The notes: generated from the sequence alone by a model not told the origin. Shown: positions 1-6,673, counted from the first letter of the stretch. The stretch: DNA of 8,272 nucleotides from Gammaproteobacteria bacterium RBG_16_57_12 (GCA_001801365.1 MGXL01000102.1:5155-13426), one strand, 5' to 3'. Translations and numbers: made by a program.

Positions 1-89
1 TGACGCACGATGACGCGGCGAATGATGCGGTCACGCAGATACGGCGCGATGCCGCGACAAGTGGTTTCGACCTCGGGCAGTTCCGGCAT
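1..89 (-). CDS. mutM: Formamidopyrimidine-DNA glycosylase, N-terminus only (runs off the window)
   Basis: The 29 complete codons from the ATG at 89 encode [20 protein letters not shown] followed by RIIRRVIVR. This is the highly conserved N-terminus of Fpg/MutM, the base-excision repair glycosylase/AP lyase that removes 8-oxoguanine and related oxidised purines from DNA. After removal of the initiator Met, the exposed Pro is the catalytic nucleophile and the next Glu (PE) is the conserved acid; both are present. A Cys sits at residue 11, where the family often has Arg, Leu or Ser, which is not alarming. The ATG lies only 9 bp after the DUF4340 stop and has no strong Shine-Dalgarno, so translation is probably coupled to the operon upstream. 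Nei shares the PE start, but the [13 protein letters not shown] string is typical of MutM. The rest of the gene is outside the window. Confidence 0.93.
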   Translation of the reverse strand, partial: MPELPEVETTCRGIAPYLRDRIIRRVIVR

Positions 90-98
90 GGGATGCTG

Positions 99-977
99 TT
101 AGCGGGCCTGATCAGCAGGTTCCGGCGACGCGGCCAGTGTGATCAGGCGCGCATAACTGCCGGATGACAAGTGATATTGCAGTCCCAGTTCGGGATTGCG
201 CAGTATCAACTCGGGATCGGTGGCCAGGATATCGAAGTGTATTGGCGCTGCACTGCCCCGCAGGAATATCTCGACGGATTGCTTTGGCACCGGGTGACTG
301 GCCGGGTCGGCGTCTTGCACCTCCAGCGCGCGTACATGACGCCACTCATCCGCCAGGGCCTGCAGGCTGTCGGCGGAGACCTGTTCCCGCGCGGGGGTGA
401 GCTGCCATTTGCCGTCGGCCATGGCCAGGGTGGTATCCGGCAGGACGATCCTTTCGATGCTGCTCTGTGGTGGCAGCAACTCAGTGCTGACGAATTCGGT
501 ATAGGCACCGCTGATGTGATGGAACAGACTGTCGGTGATCAGATGCACCTGATCATCGGTCTTGAGATAACGCTGATAGGCCAGCGGATTGAGATCACCA
601 AACGCGATCTCGCGCTCATTCAACCAGAGCCGCGCCAGCGGCGGCTCCAGCTTGATCAAGGCCAGATTCATGGTCGCGACGGGATAATGGGCGTGACTTT
701 TGGTCCCGGTCAGTTTCAGGATATTGGCAACCTTGAACTCACTGACGCGCAATTCACGCGGGGCGGTGAGCCACCAGTCCTGCCCGCGCCGTTCCAGGGT
801 GATCGGCGCCTGGCCGGCGCTTTCGATGCGTATGCGCTTGACCTCCTGATCAGTCAGGCCGGTCAACACCTTCATTTGATTCTCGGCGCTGTCCTGGCCC
901 GGCTGATAGATCACCAGCAACACCAGGGCACCGACGAGCAGCAGCAGGGCGAGATTGAGCCAGTTCCGATTATTCAT
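99..977 (-). CDS. DUF4340-family membrane-anchored protein of the GldG-type ABC cassette
   Basis: This 292-residue protein has a short N-terminal tail (MNNRNW), one hydrophobic helix at about residues 6-24, and a large soluble domain expected to face the periplasm. The domain resembles the DUF4340 family: an early beta-rich part with WWLTAP (68-73) and a conserved-looking FGDLNPLAYQRYLKTDDQ segment (126-143) followed by VHLI. Proteins of this family are commonly encoded next to GldG-type ABC transporters, as here. Their biochemical role is not established, and I infer an accessory subunit working with the transporter. No catalytic motif is visible. The start is chosen because it sits directly before the membrane segment; the sequence upstream (AGATAGACGCT) lacks a clear ribosome binding site. 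A 66-bp gap separates it from the metallopeptidase gene, wider than most other junctions of the operon, and mutM follows after 9 bp. Two sampled stretches suggest about 62% GC. Confidence 0.85.
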   Translation of the reverse strand: MNNRNWLNLALLLLVGALVLLVIYQPGQDSAENQMKVLTGLTDQEVKRIRIESAGQAPITLERRGQDWWLTAPRELRVSEFKVANILKLTGTKSHAHYPVATMNLALIKLEPPLARLWLNEREIAFGDLNPLAYQRYLKTDDQVHLITDSLFHHISGAYTEFVSTELLPPQSSIERIVLPDTTLAMADGKWQLTPAREQVSADSLQALADEWRHVRALEVQDADPASHPVPKQSVEIFLRGSAAPIHFDILATDPELILRNPELGLQYHLSSGSYARLITLAASPEPADQAR

Positions 978-1008
978 AGCGTCTATCTATTTTCAGAAGG
1001 CATGCCAT

Positions 1009-1017
1009 ATTATGTCA
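1009..1017 (-). promoter_or_regulatory. Possible weak internal promoter (extended -10) before the DUF4340 gene
   Basis: In the 66-bp gap between the metallopeptidase and DUF4340 genes, the minus strand reads TGACATAAT, which matches an extended -10 element (TGn plus CATAAT, 5 of 6). No convincing -35 box lies 15-18 bp upstream (TTATTA is the closest, with a 15-bp spacer). Initiation would fall roughly 25 nt before the DUF4340 ATG. It could let DUF4340 and mutM be transcribed apart from the rest of the operon, but short AT-rich matches like this also occur by chance. Confidence 0.25.
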
Positions 1018-1043
1018 CGGTGGTCTCGATAATAAGCCGGTGG

Positions 1044-2033
1044 CTATTGCAGGACCGCGCTGTTCTCCCGCTCAAACACAGCAAACTCATGCGCTGCTGG
1101 AAAATACATGCTGAGCGGCAGCTGGTAAATTTTATCCCGGTTGGCATGGATGGCATTCAAATAGGCCTGCCATTCGCCCTCAATTTCATACAGAGGCTTG
1201 GCGAAGGCGGCCTCCACGTAGGTGCGAAAGCCTTTTTTGTCAGCCTGCCTGACCAGGTCCAGGAATGTCTGCAGCTTCCCCTGCTGATAAAGAAACACTG
1301 AAAGCAATCGTTTCTCCGAAGTGTCATCCGAGCCATAAAGAACGGTGCGCAGCTTCAACCTCGGGACGCGCTCGCCCATGGCCTGAATGCGCCAGGGGTT
1401 CTGGTAGCCCCATTTCAACTGAAGTTGTCCATTTTCCTCATAGCCATAGAACTTCTCGAAAAACGCCGGGATGCCTTCGATGGCCCAGGCAGGGCATTCT
1501 GGGAGCATGGTATCAATGACATAGTGCATTATTTCATGCGAGAAAGTCCCCAGGCCGGAGCCATCGTAAGTGACGAACAGATTTTTATCACCCAGGTACA
1601 TGCCATATTCCGAAGGCTTGCGCACACGAAGCTGTTTGATTAGGAAACGCTGAAACTCGGCCTTGTTGGGCAGCACCACGGCGTTGACGCGTTGCGCCAC
1701 GCGCAGCTTGATGAAGTCACGGTCGACCAGATCGAGAAATAAATCAGCAAAATGGGCGTATTCCTGCAGGCGCGCGCGCGGGATGGTGGAGTAAAAAATA
1801 AAATATCTGGATTCGACTGTTTCGGTGAATTGCGCTGCAACAGCACTGCCCATCGAATCCTCCAAGTTTCTGGTCTGCGCAGGTTGAGGCATGGCATGGC
1901 CCGGTTCAGCCGCCGTGCCAGCTTCGGCCGAACCCAGGCCGGAAAATAAAATGAATACCGACAAGGCGAGAATATCCGAAAGGTTGCTTCTGTCCATTTT
2001 GATGCGCCTCGCGCAAACTGTGGCTTGCGGCAT
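1044..2033 (-). CDS. Exported HEXXH zinc metallopeptidase-like protein (peptidase MA-like / DUF1570-like)
   Basis: This 329-residue protein has a hydrophobic export segment at about residues 18-37 ending in SAEAG, which looks like a signal peptidase I site (AEA|G). The catalytic signature is HEIMH at 166-170, inside TFSHEIMHYVID. It is followed 16 residues later by PAWAIEGIPAFFE, where E186 fits the third zinc ligand of gluzincin-type peptidases. The order (substrate-edge strand NLFVTYDG, then HEXXH, then W-x-x-E-G) resembles the peptidase MA-like superfamily; the exact family is uncertain and the substrate is unknown. It probably acts in the periplasm. Two starts are plausible. The ATG at 2033 has AAAGG 6 nt upstream and gives a basic n-region (ARRIK), whereas the ATG at 1997 has GAGG 9 nt upstream and gives a less basic signal peptide. 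I prefer 2033, 2 bp after the gldG-like stop. Thirteen hand-counted lines average about 53% GC, against about 62% for lines sampled from the flanking cassette genes. Confidence 0.8.
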   Translation of the reverse strand: MPQATVCARRIKMDRSNLSDILALSVFILFSGLGSAEAGTAAEPGHAMPQPAQTRNLEDSMGSAVAAQFTETVESRYFIFYSTIPRARLQEYAHFADLFLDLVDRDFIKLRVAQRVNAVVLPNKAEFQRFLIKQLRVRKPSEYGMYLGDKNLFVTYDGSGLGTFSHEIMHYVIDTMLPECPAWAIEGIPAFFEKFYGYEENGQLQLKWGYQNPWRIQAMGERVPRLKLRTVLYGSDDTSEKRLLSVFLYQQGKLQTFLDLVRQADKKGFRTYVEAAFAKPLYEIEGEWQAYLNAIHANRDKIYQLPLSMYFPAAHEFAVFERENSAVLQ

Positions 2034-2035
2034 TC

Positions 2036-3406
2036 TTAGCCTTTGCGGCGCTTCAGCCAGATGACCAGGCCGGCGACCAGCAGGCCGCCCGGGATCAGGA
2101 CCAGCAGCCCTGCCACCAGCATGACCTGTGCTGTGGCGCTCAAGGCCAGGTTGCGATCCAGCGCGCCCTTGGCGGGAATGGCGACAAACTGATCGTCATG
2201 GCTCAGCCAGTTGATCATGTTCAGGCCCAGATCCAGATTGCCGCCATTACCCAGGTAGGCATTGGACAGAAAATCCCCGTCGCCGACAATCACGGCACGC
2301 TGCTCCCGAGCAGCGGACGGGTTCTTTTGCTCACTGCCGGCCAACTGCCGGGTCAGGGTAACTGCAATATTGACAGGGCCAAGCGTGTCGCTGCCGGCGT
2401 CATAACTGATCTTGCCGTCGATGGGTTTGGTCTCCACCCAACTGCGCTCCATGCTGGTGAGCAGGGGCTGGGCAACCCAGTTGTCATGGGCGCTGGTGGT
2501 GATGCCAGTCGCCATGGGGAACAGGGTCAGGACCTCGAATCCCTGGGTGATGGCGTGACTGCTGTAAGAGGCCGCCAGGGCGAAGCGCGGATCGCTGATC
2601 CCCAGCATTTGCGTGGCCGGCTCGACGATCACTCCCTTGCTGAACTGTATGCCCAGTTGTTTGGCAATGGGCTCCAGGCCCCGCAGGGGATCGGGGTCGG
2701 CCAGCCACAAGAGATTGCCGCCTTGCTCCAGGTAGCCCTTGATCAGCTCGACCTCGCCCGGCAGCCAGTCCACCTGGGCAGAGCTGATGATCAGGGCCGA
2801 GGTATTGTCCGGGATCTGCAGGGTCACGCCAAGATTGAGCGGCTGGATCTTGAAGCCCCTGTTTTTGAGCTGGGCGGCCCAGTTCGACAAGTCGTGATTG
2901 GCCGCGCCCTCACTGTTGCGTTCGCCATGGCCGCTCAGGAATACCAGCCAGCGCTCCTGGCTGCGCGCCAGGCGTTGCAGGGTGTTGCTCAGTTCCTGCT
3001 CGGTGAGTTCACGCAGGTTTTCGCTGCGCCCGCCGTAGCTGATGACCAGCTCACCTTCGGTGGCAATATTGTATTGGCGTACCAGGTCGGGGGATGTGTC
3101 GGGATTGATGAATTCCAGTTGAATATCCGGTTTATGGCGCTGGTAGAGGCCGATGACCTTGCTGATCGGCGCGCGCAGGGTCTCGATTTCCCGGGCAAAG
3201 GCCTTGAAGGTGACCGGACCCTCAATGCCCTTGAGGATGGCGATGCTGGCATCACTCAGCGAATTGCGGTTGTTGGCTGTCCAGTCCGCTTCGAAATGAT
3301 AGCGCGTGCTCAACCAGCCCAGCAGGCCAACGATGACCAGCAGCAGGGCCACAAAGCTGATGTTCTGCAGGCGTATCTGGCGGTGGATTTTTTTATTGAT
3401 CTGCAT
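2036..3406 (-). CDS. GldG-family ABC transporter auxiliary protein
   Basis: This 456-residue protein has a basic N-terminus, a membrane helix at about residues 16-33, a long extracytoplasmic region, and a second helix at about 428-450 ending in a positively charged KRRKG tail. That is the architecture of the GldG / ABC-type auxiliary family (PF09822-like). Recognisable family segments are NSLSDASIAILK near residue 48, the FLSGHGERN motif at 157-163, a Rossmann-like VIVGDGDFLSN stretch near 373-382, and LNMINWLS before the C-terminal helix. GldG works with the GldA ATPase and GldF permease in Bacteroidetes gliding motility; the proteobacterial counterparts have no firmly assigned substrate. 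The gene starts 18 bp after the permease stop and ends 2 bp before the metallopeptidase ATG, consistent with one transcript. The Shine-Dalgarno is poor (AGG about 12 nt upstream). Sampled GC is about 62%. Confidence 0.88.
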   Translation of the reverse strand: MQINKKIHRQIRLQNISFVALLLVIVGLLGWLSTRYHFEADWTANNRNSLSDASIAILKGIEGPVTFKAFAREIETLRAPISKVIGLYQRHKPDIQLEFINPDTSPDLVRQYNIATEGELVISYGGRSENLRELTEQELSNTLQRLARSQERWLVFLSGHGERNSEGAANHDLSNWAAQLKNRGFKIQPLNLGVTLQIPDNTSALIISSAQVDWLPGEVELIKGYLEQGGNLLWLADPDPLRGLEPIAKQLGIQFSKGVIVEPATQMLGISDPRFALAASYSSHAITQGFEVLTLFPMATGITTSAHDNWVAQPLLTSMERSWVETKPIDGKISYDAGSDTLGPVNIAVTLTRQLAGSEQKNPSAAREQRAVIVGDGDFLSNAYLGNGGNLDLGLNMINWLSHDDQFVAIPAKGALDRNLALSATAQVMLVAGLLVLIPGGLLVAGLVIWLKRRKG

Positions 3407-3424
3407 AAGACGGCATAACCTGGT

Positions 3425-4177
3425 TCAATGTTGCAGGCGGTAGGCATCCAGGCGGCGGATGCTCAGGATGAGAAAGGTGGCGATGATCAGCAGGAAATAG
3501 ACAAAGTCAGTGCTGTCAAAACCGCCGCGCAGCATGGGCTCGAAGTGTCGCAGCAGGGACAGATAACGCAGGACGTTGTCTTCCTGTCCGCCGCCCGATG
3601 CCGATAAATCCAGGATCCACAACAGCAGCAGGGTGCCGAAGGTGGCGATGGCGGCCACCGCCGGATGGGCGGTCAGGGTTGACATGAACAGTCCGATGGC
3701 CGCGAAGCTGGCCAGCAACAGGGCCAGGCCCAAGGTGCCGGACGCCAGCATGCCGAGATCCAGACTGCCGCCCAGCAGCAGCGACAGGGGCATCAGCACG
3801 ATCATGCCCAGCATGATCAGAACAAAGCCCAGGATGCCCAGGTATTTGCCCAGCGCGATCTCGGTCATGGACAGCGGCGCGGACATCAGCAGGCTGATGG
3901 TCTGGTTGCGCCGCTCCTCGCTGATCAGGCGCATGGTTACCAGGGGCAGCGCCAGCAGCAGCACCACGGCGGCGTTGCCGAACAGCGGGGCAATAATGAA
4001 ATCGGTGATCCCCGGGGCGCTTTCCATCATGGCCAGCTGCGGCTGAGCCATGAGATAGGCATCGATCTGGGAAAGAAACATGAATCCGAGGATGAGCTCG
4101 ACCACCGCCAGGATCGACCAGGCCAGCGGCGACAGGAACAGGCTGCGCAACTCGCGTCCGGCGATAGTCAATATCAT
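3425..4177 (-). CDS. ABC-2 type permease, GldF/NosY-like
   Basis: This is a 250-residue inner-membrane protein with about six hydrophobic segments (roughly 18-36, 62-82, 113-137, 143-168, 172-190 and 225-240). Between the second and third is the cytoplasmic segment ISEERRNQTISLLMSAPLS (85-103), which matches the conserved EExxxxTxxxLxxxP coupling region of ABC-2 permeases that contacts the ATPase. It should form the membrane channel driven by the ATPase encoded just upstream, with the GldG-like protein as partner. Its ATG overlaps the TGA of the full-length ATPase frame as ATGA, and it has a strong ribosome binding site of its own, so it can still be translated although the ATPase frame now stops 75 bases earlier. 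The length and topology are normal for the family, and no damage is visible. Confidence 0.9.
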   Translation of the reverse strand: MILTIAGRELRSLFLSPLAWSILAVVELILGFMFLSQIDAYLMAQPQLAMMESAPGITDFIIAPLFGNAAVVLLLALPLVTMRLISEERRNQTISLLMSAPLSMTEIALGKYLGILGFVLIMLGMIVLMPLSLLLGGSLDLGMLASGTLGLALLLASFAAIGLFMSTLTAHPAVAAIATFGTLLLLWILDLSASGGGQEDNVLRYLSLLRHFEPMLRGGFDSTDFVYFLLIIATFLILSIRRLDAYRLQH

Positions 4178-4254
4178 GCGGCACTCTCCTGTGCGGTGGG
4201 TTGCTCTTCAGTGCGGGTGATGGCGACGAAGATCTCCTCCAGCGTTCGCCGCTA
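4174..4254 (-). pseudogene. In-frame amber codon and orphaned C-terminal tail of the ABC ATPase
   Basis: The ATPase frame reads CTG ATC CCG TAG CGG CGA. After the TAG (4254-4252) the same frame stays open for 25 codons, encoding RRTLEEIFVAITRTEEQPTA and then QESAA. It ends in TGA (4176-4174), which overlaps the permease ATG as ATGA. In NosF/GldA-type ATPases the protein typically continues past ELIP with a tail such as RxSLEEVFxxLT, so this stretch is the expected C-terminus. The intact product would be 318 residues. The simplest reading is one base change from a sense codon (for example CAG to TAG). A sequencing error, or suppression of the amber, would look the same from this sequence. Confidence 0.8.
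4185..4190 (-). promoter_or_regulatory. Ribosome binding site of the ABC permease gene
   Basis: AGGAGA lies 7 nt before the permease ATG at 4177 and is the best Shine-Dalgarno in the operon. It matters because the ATPase frame is cut short upstream: this site would let ribosomes start on the permease without depending on coupling from the ATPase stop. Confidence 0.7.
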
Positions 4255-5130
4255 CGGGATCAGCTCATACAACCCCCAGCGGCGGGTTACCGCCATTTCC
4301 GCCACCGCTTCGGCGGGATTTTGCGCCGGTTTGTAATGGAGACGGAAGCGCCCCTGGCCCAGATCCTCGGCGCTCTGCACGTTGGCAATACCGGTCAGAT
4401 CCTCGAGGGCTGGCGGATGGTTCATGGCGACGAGCAGGCTGGAGGACTCCATGCGCCGAGTCAGTCCCTCGATGGTGTCGGTCATGACCAGTTCGCCTTT
4501 ATTGATGATCTGCACGCGGGTGCAGGTGCTCTGCACCTCCGGGAGGATGTGGGTGGATAAAATGACGCTGTGCTCCTTGCCCAGCTCGCGGATCAGTTGG
4601 CGGATTTCACGGATCTGGATCGGATCGAGCCCGACCGTCGGCTCATCCAGGATGACTACATCCGGCGCGTGCACGATCGCCTGGGCGATGCCGACCCGCT
4701 GCTGATAGCCCTTGGACAGATTGCCGATCAGGCGCCGCCCCACCTCGGTCAGGCCGCAGCGTTGTTTGGCATTGGCAACGGCTGTGGCGCGCTGCTCCCG
4801 GGGCACGCGGTTGATGCGCGCGCAGTAATTCAGATATTCATCCACGGTATGTTCGCGATACAGCGGAGGCTGCTCCGGCAAAAAACCCAGCCGGGCCTTG
4901 GCCTGTTTGGGATGATCGAGGATATCGATGCCATTGATCCTGACCGAGCCTTCGCTGGGGGCGAGGTTGCCGGTGATGATCTGCATGGTGGTGGATTTGC
5001 CGGCGCCATTGGGGCCCAGGAAGCCCAGGACTTCGCCGCGACGCACCTCGAAGCTGATATTTTTGACCGCCAGGTGCTTGGCGTAATAACGCGACAGGTT
5101 TTCTACGGTGATCAGTGTGTCGTTCTGCAT
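4252..5130 (-). CDS. ABC transporter ATP-binding protein, GldA/NosF-like, truncated by an in-frame TAG
   Basis: As it reads here, the protein has 292 residues with a complete nucleotide-binding domain: Walker A GPNGAGKST (39-47), Q-loop Gln at 87 (FLPEQPP), ABC signature LSKGY (138-142), Walker B VVILDEP (158-164), D-loop GLD (167-169) and switch His at 194 (STHI). A C-terminal regulatory extension follows (about 215-292). It should hydrolyse ATP in the cytoplasm to drive the permease encoded next. Every catalytic motif is intact, but translation stops at a TAG just after GLYELIP, removing the last 25 residues of the expected protein (see the separate entry for 4174-4254). Whether the shortened protein works is unclear: the lost tail is outside the catalytic core but is conserved in the family. 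It is the first gene of the operon, with a promoter about 50 bp upstream. The start is set by the normal N-terminus; its Shine-Dalgarno is weak. Confidence 0.92.
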   Translation of the reverse strand: MQNDTLITVENLSRYYAKHLAVKNISFEVRRGEVLGFLGPNGAGKSTTMQIITGNLAPSEGSVRINGIDILDHPKQAKARLGFLPEQPPLYREHTVDEYLNYCARINRVPREQRATAVANAKQRCGLTEVGRRLIGNLSKGYQQRVGIAQAIVHAPDVVILDEPTVGLDPIQIREIRQLIRELGKEHSVILSTHILPEVQSTCTRVQIINKGELVMTDTIEGLTRRMESSSLLVAMNHPPALEDLTGIANVQSAEDLGQGRFRLHYKPAQNPAEAVAEMAVTRRWGLYELIP

Positions 5131-5184
5131 GGTTGCTGTTCCAGGATATCAATCTTGTGGCTGCCCGACGCAATGACAGGGTAT

Positions 5185-5212
5185 ATGATAGGGCCGCCGG
5201 GCGAAAGTTCAA
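5185..5212 (-). promoter_or_regulatory. Sigma-70-like promoter of the ABC/GldG operon
   Basis: The minus strand shows TTGAAC (5212-5207, 4 of 6 to the -35 consensus), a 16-bp spacer and TATCAT (5190-5185, 5 of 6 to the -10 consensus). It lies in the 129-bp gap downstream of the EAL-HDOD gene, after that gene's terminator-like hairpin and upstream of the ATPase ATG at 5130. Transcripts would start near 5178 with a leader of about 50 nt. The position fits a promoter for the whole minus-strand operon. I see no clear operator beside it. Confidence 0.5.
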
Positions 5213-5228
5213 TACGCCTGGCGCGATG

Positions 5229-5260
5229 AAAAAACTGCCGGAGAGCTGTCAGCTGGCGGC
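5229..5260 (-). terminator. Probable rho-independent terminator after the EAL-HDOD gene
   Basis: Starting at the last base of the EAL-HDOD stop codon, the minus strand can fold as GCCG / AGCT-GAC-AGCT / CCGGC. That is two short paired blocks split by an internal loop, with a 3-nt apical loop, followed by AG and six T residues (5234-5229). The stem is interrupted and so not the strongest, but the T-run and the position directly at the stop favour a terminator insulating the ABC operon from the gene upstream. Confidence 0.5.
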
Positions 5261-6477
5261 TAGTCGGCCGGGTGAGCCTGTACGGCGTGTAGCACCTGAT
5301 CGGCCCAGCTCAGGCTTTTAAGATAGATGTCGGTAATGGTGCCAGGCTCCAGTCCGGGCAGATTCACCTTGTCCCAGTCGCCCTGTTCATAGGCGATTAC
5401 GGCCTTCAGGACCGTGCCATACTTCCCTTCCTGTCCCAGCAGGGCGGTGCATACCTCATCCGCCAGCGGCAATCCCTTGATCACCTCCTGCATGGGCATA
5501 TCCAGCAGGGCATCCAATACCGAAAACAGACCGGCGGTGAAATAGGTGTCGGTATCCGGCAATGCCAGGGCAGCCGCGCACTGTTCGCTCATTTTGGCGC
5601 GGATGATGGCGGTATTCAGCAGATCGGTGGGTTTGTCGTCGATCTTGGTCAGGGCCAGCAGGCTGACCAGCTGCCGGATATGTTTCAGCCCCAGCAGGGT
5701 CAGCGCGTGGGGGATCGACTCCACTTTCTTGCTTACGCTGAAATAGGCGCTGTTGATATAACGCAACACCCGGTAGGAGAACGACACATCCTGGGTGATC
5801 AACTGGGCCAGCTCACGCATTTCCACGTCAGGATTCTGCAGTTTTGCCAGCAGTTGCAGGATGACCAGCCGGTTGGCCGGTATGCGTTTGCCCTTGACGA
5901 CCTTGGGTCTGGAGAGAAAAAACCCCTGGTACAGATCAAACCCCAGGGCCTTGCAATACTCATATTCCTCGGGGGTTTCAACCTTCTCGGCCAGCAATGT
6001 CAGCGGGCGCTTTTTCAATTGCCGGAAATGAGTTTCTATTTCATCTTTACTCAGTGCCTGAATATCAATCTTGATAATACTGGCCTGATCGATCAGGGGC
6101 TCCAGGGCGCCGCGGTAGACAAAATCATCCAGGGCGATGGTATAGCCGGCCTGGACCAAGGCCTTGACCGAGCGGATCACATCCTCGGTTGCCGGCACAT
6201 GTTCCAGGATTTCCAGAACCACCTTTTCCTTGGGTAATTGCCGCAGATTTTCATTCAGCAAAAATTCGCGGTTGAGGTTGATGAAGGCAAAATGCGGACC
6301 GGTAATCTTCTCGATGCCGATTTCCAGAAAGGCATTGATAATGGTCTGCGAGGTGGCCAGATCCTGGTCGGTGACTCCGGCGCGGTTCTCTTCACTGGCG
6401 CGATACAGCAGTTCGTAGGCATATACTTCGAGTTTGTTGTTGTAGATGGATTGCCTGCCTACGAAAATATCTTCCAT
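5260..6477 (-). CDS. EAL-HDOD (YuxH-type) signalling protein
   Basis: The 405-residue protein has an N-terminal EAL-like domain (about 3-195) and a C-terminal HDOD domain (about 200-390). EAL landmarks are ELLYR (22-26, in place of ExLxR), FINLN (65-69), LEILE (88-92), DDF (117-119), IKID (135-138), AEKVE (163-167) and YQGFFLSRP (183-191). Many metal- and substrate-binding positions of c-di-GMP phosphodiesterases are retained, but the first motif is ELL and the DDFGTGYSS loop is replaced by DDFVYRGAL. Such EAL-HDOD proteins usually lack phosphodiesterase activity and act as regulators through protein contacts. HDOD is recognised from ITQDVSFSYRVLRYINSAYF and VESIPHALTLLGLKHIRQ; it lacks HD hydrolase residues. 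The start at 6477 (MEDIFVGRQ) is preferred over the ATG at 6498 because AGGGG precedes it by 5 nt and family members start at this point. The cellular target is unknown. The neighbouring divergent gene is PilZ-like. Confidence 0.9.
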   Translation of the reverse strand: MEDIFVGRQSIYNNKLEVYAYELLYRASEENRAGVTDQDLATSQTIINAFLEIGIEKITGPHFAFINLNREFLLNENLRQLPKEKVVLEILEHVPATEDVIRSVKALVQAGYTIALDDFVYRGALEPLIDQASIIKIDIQALSKDEIETHFRQLKKRPLTLLAEKVETPEEYEYCKALGFDLYQGFFLSRPKVVKGKRIPANRLVILQLLAKLQNPDVEMRELAQLITQDVSFSYRVLRYINSAYFSVSKKVESIPHALTLLGLKHIRQLVSLLALTKIDDKPTDLLNTAIIRAKMSEQCAAALALPDTDTYFTAGLFSVLDALLDMPMQEVIKGLPLADEVCTALLGQEGKYGTVLKAVIAYEQGDWDKVNLPGLEPGTITDIYLKSLSWADQVLHAVQAHPAD

Positions 6478-6482
6478 AACCG

Positions 6483-6487
6483 CCCCT
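6483..6487 (-). promoter_or_regulatory. Ribosome binding site that fixes the EAL-HDOD start
   Basis: AGGGG lies 5 nt before the ATG at 6477. The in-frame ATG seven codons upstream (6498) has only AT-rich sequence before it, so this site argues for the shorter, 405-residue protein. I found no convincing -35/-10 pair for this gene; CATAAT and TATAGT occur just upstream on the minus strand, but neither has a recognisable -35 at the right distance. Confidence 0.6.
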
Positions 6488-6552
6488 GGAATATACAATT
6501 ATGCTAACTATAGATTAAAAGCCGTGTGCGGGGAAATAGGAACACCTGGCAG

Positions 6553-6567
6553 ATTCCGGGGCGGAAT
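6553..6567. repeat. Perfect inverted repeat in the divergent promoter region
   Basis: ATTCCG-GGG-CGGAAT is a perfect 6-bp inverted repeat with a 3-bp centre. It sits between the EAL-HDOD start (6477) and the plus-strand -35 box (6611). Symmetry and position fit an operator for a dimeric regulator of one or both genes. No T-run follows, so it is not a terminator. A chance palindrome is possible. Confidence 0.35.
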
Positions 6568-6610
6568 GGCTCAGTGCTTTCATAAAGGCTCTTATATTTA
6601 GCCATCGCAG

Positions 6611-6639
6611 TTGTCATAAGGGGGCGGGTAAGATATAAA
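6611..6639 (+). promoter_or_regulatory. Sigma-70-like promoter of the PilZ-like gene
   Basis: TTGTCA (6611-6616, 5 of 6), a 17-bp spacer and TATAAA (6634-6639, 5 of 6) form a near-consensus promoter. Transcription would start around 6646 and give a leader of about 40 nt before the ATG at 6686. The rest of the 208-bp divergent region (6478-6685) holds the inverted repeat at 6553-6567 and no other gene that I can support. Confidence 0.6.
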
Positions 6640-6673
6640 TCAGTGGTGGTCGGCGCGGGTGTCTGTTCGGGCT

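Noticed and set aside
171..1301. Long plus-strand open frame (376 codons)
   Set aside because: It runs antisense across the DUF4340 gene and into the metallopeptidase gene. Its product has no recognisable family, while both minus-strand proteins do. Long antisense frames are common in GC-rich coding DNA.
1771..1780. CG dinucleotide run as a Z-DNA or repeat element
   Set aside because: It is only 10 bases, falls inside the metallopeptidase coding frame, and is explained by Arg/Ala codons (RARL).
2198..3418. Long plus-strand open frame (406 codons)
   Set aside because: It lies almost exactly opposite the gldG-like gene, and its translation is low-complexity and Ala/Gly/Gln/Asp-rich without domains. 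It is a shadow frame.
4252..4254. TAG reassigned to a sense codon across this genome
   Set aside because: The EAL-HDOD and metallopeptidase genes also end in TAG, and reading through those adds only 16 unremarkable residues, in one case through the terminator hairpin. A single nonsense change or an error is simpler.
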